19,265 bases of DNA, taken from Candidatus Levybacteria bacterium RIFCSPLOWO2_01_FULL_39_10 (GTDB lineage: Bacteria > Patescibacteriota > Microgenomatia > Levybacterales > UBA12049). The DNA is taken from positions 37,549-56,813 of the forward strand of contig MFOV01000017.1 in assembly GCA_001782515.1 (NCBI GenBank). The letters run 5' to 3'. A program made the position numbers and the translations under genes. The notes under the pieces are model-generated. The model saw only the letters and a list, made by a program, of their open reading frames with translations, was not told the origin of the DNA and searched no databases. Each line of letters begins with the position of its first letter. The first letter of the stretch is position 1. Shown here piece by piece: positions 19,203 through 19,265 of this stretch.

Positions 19203-19265
19203 TTAGTGGAACGATTGCACGAAGGCAACTCCTGCCGACAATGCAATGATCACCACTACAACAAC
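19203..19265 (-). CDS. End of a small membrane protein, N-terminus outside the window
   Basis: Twenty codons and a TAA are visible: V-V-V-V-V-I-I-A-L-S-A-G-V-A-F-V-Q-S-F-H. This is most of a membrane helix at the very C-terminus of a protein that begins beyond the window. It is in the same orientation as the tiny ORFs that follow and lies 39 nt before the zinc-ribbon gene, so it probably belongs to the same unit. Confidence 0.45.
   Translation of the reverse strand, partial: VVVVVIIALSAGVAFVQSFH

Overview
The window looks like chromosomal DNA of a small-genome, AT-rich bacterium of the Candidate Phyla Radiation (Patescibacteria), probably Microgenomates-like. This is an inference from gene style: a shortened release factor 1, bL31 with a basic tail, a decayed metallo-beta-lactamase fold protein, many GTG/TTG starts, weak or absent Shine-Dalgarno (SD) sequences, and gaps filled with short hairpin repeats and 'word-like' AT-rich repeats. 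No rRNA or marker tree can be built here, so the assignment is tentative.

Layout. 1-2383 (minus): NIF3-like protein, elongation factor P (EF-P) and an MFS exporter cut by the window edge, packed as one operon. 2384-2903 (plus): a promoter, a broken 5' half-copy of a tRNA-Leu, a small GIY-YIG endonuclease gene, then the intact tRNA-Leu(CAA). 2927-2966: a terminator shared by convergent units. 2998-5380 (minus): a Pro/Gly-rich small protein with its own promoter and structured leader, replicative helicase DnaB, and a decayed MBL-fold protein. 5410-11186 (plus): two exported or anchored proteins (Ig-like; DUF5666-like), an AI-2E-family permease, HisS, an EamA transporter, bL31 and RF1. 11136-16753 (minus): a cell-envelope operon transcribed CtpA protease, HtrA protease, MurB, Kef-type antiporter, VTT/DedA-like protein. 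16902-18180 (minus): the ribosomal operon rpsF-ssb-rpsR.

18240-19265 is different. It is more GC-rich (30/60 and 36/60 G+C in two lines counted, against 18/60 in one line of kefB) and holds a run of tiny minus-strand ORFs. Most of these encode single membrane helices, one encodes a zinc ribbon, and several have strong AAGGAG-type SDs that most other genes here lack. The run ends in a strongly folded segment and a large nested palindrome with a T-tract, just before the rpsF promoter. I recognise none of these genes. It is the best candidate for a transferred or undescribed module, or else an assembly join.

Two genome-wide habits are visible. First, at several operon heads a good -10 box lies only 6-8 nt before the start codon (AI-2E gene, hisS, bL31, prfA, ctpA), implying leaderless mRNAs. 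Second, all 21 complete chromosomal genes end in TAA or TAG and none in TGA, while two of the tiny foreign-looking ORFs do end in TGA.
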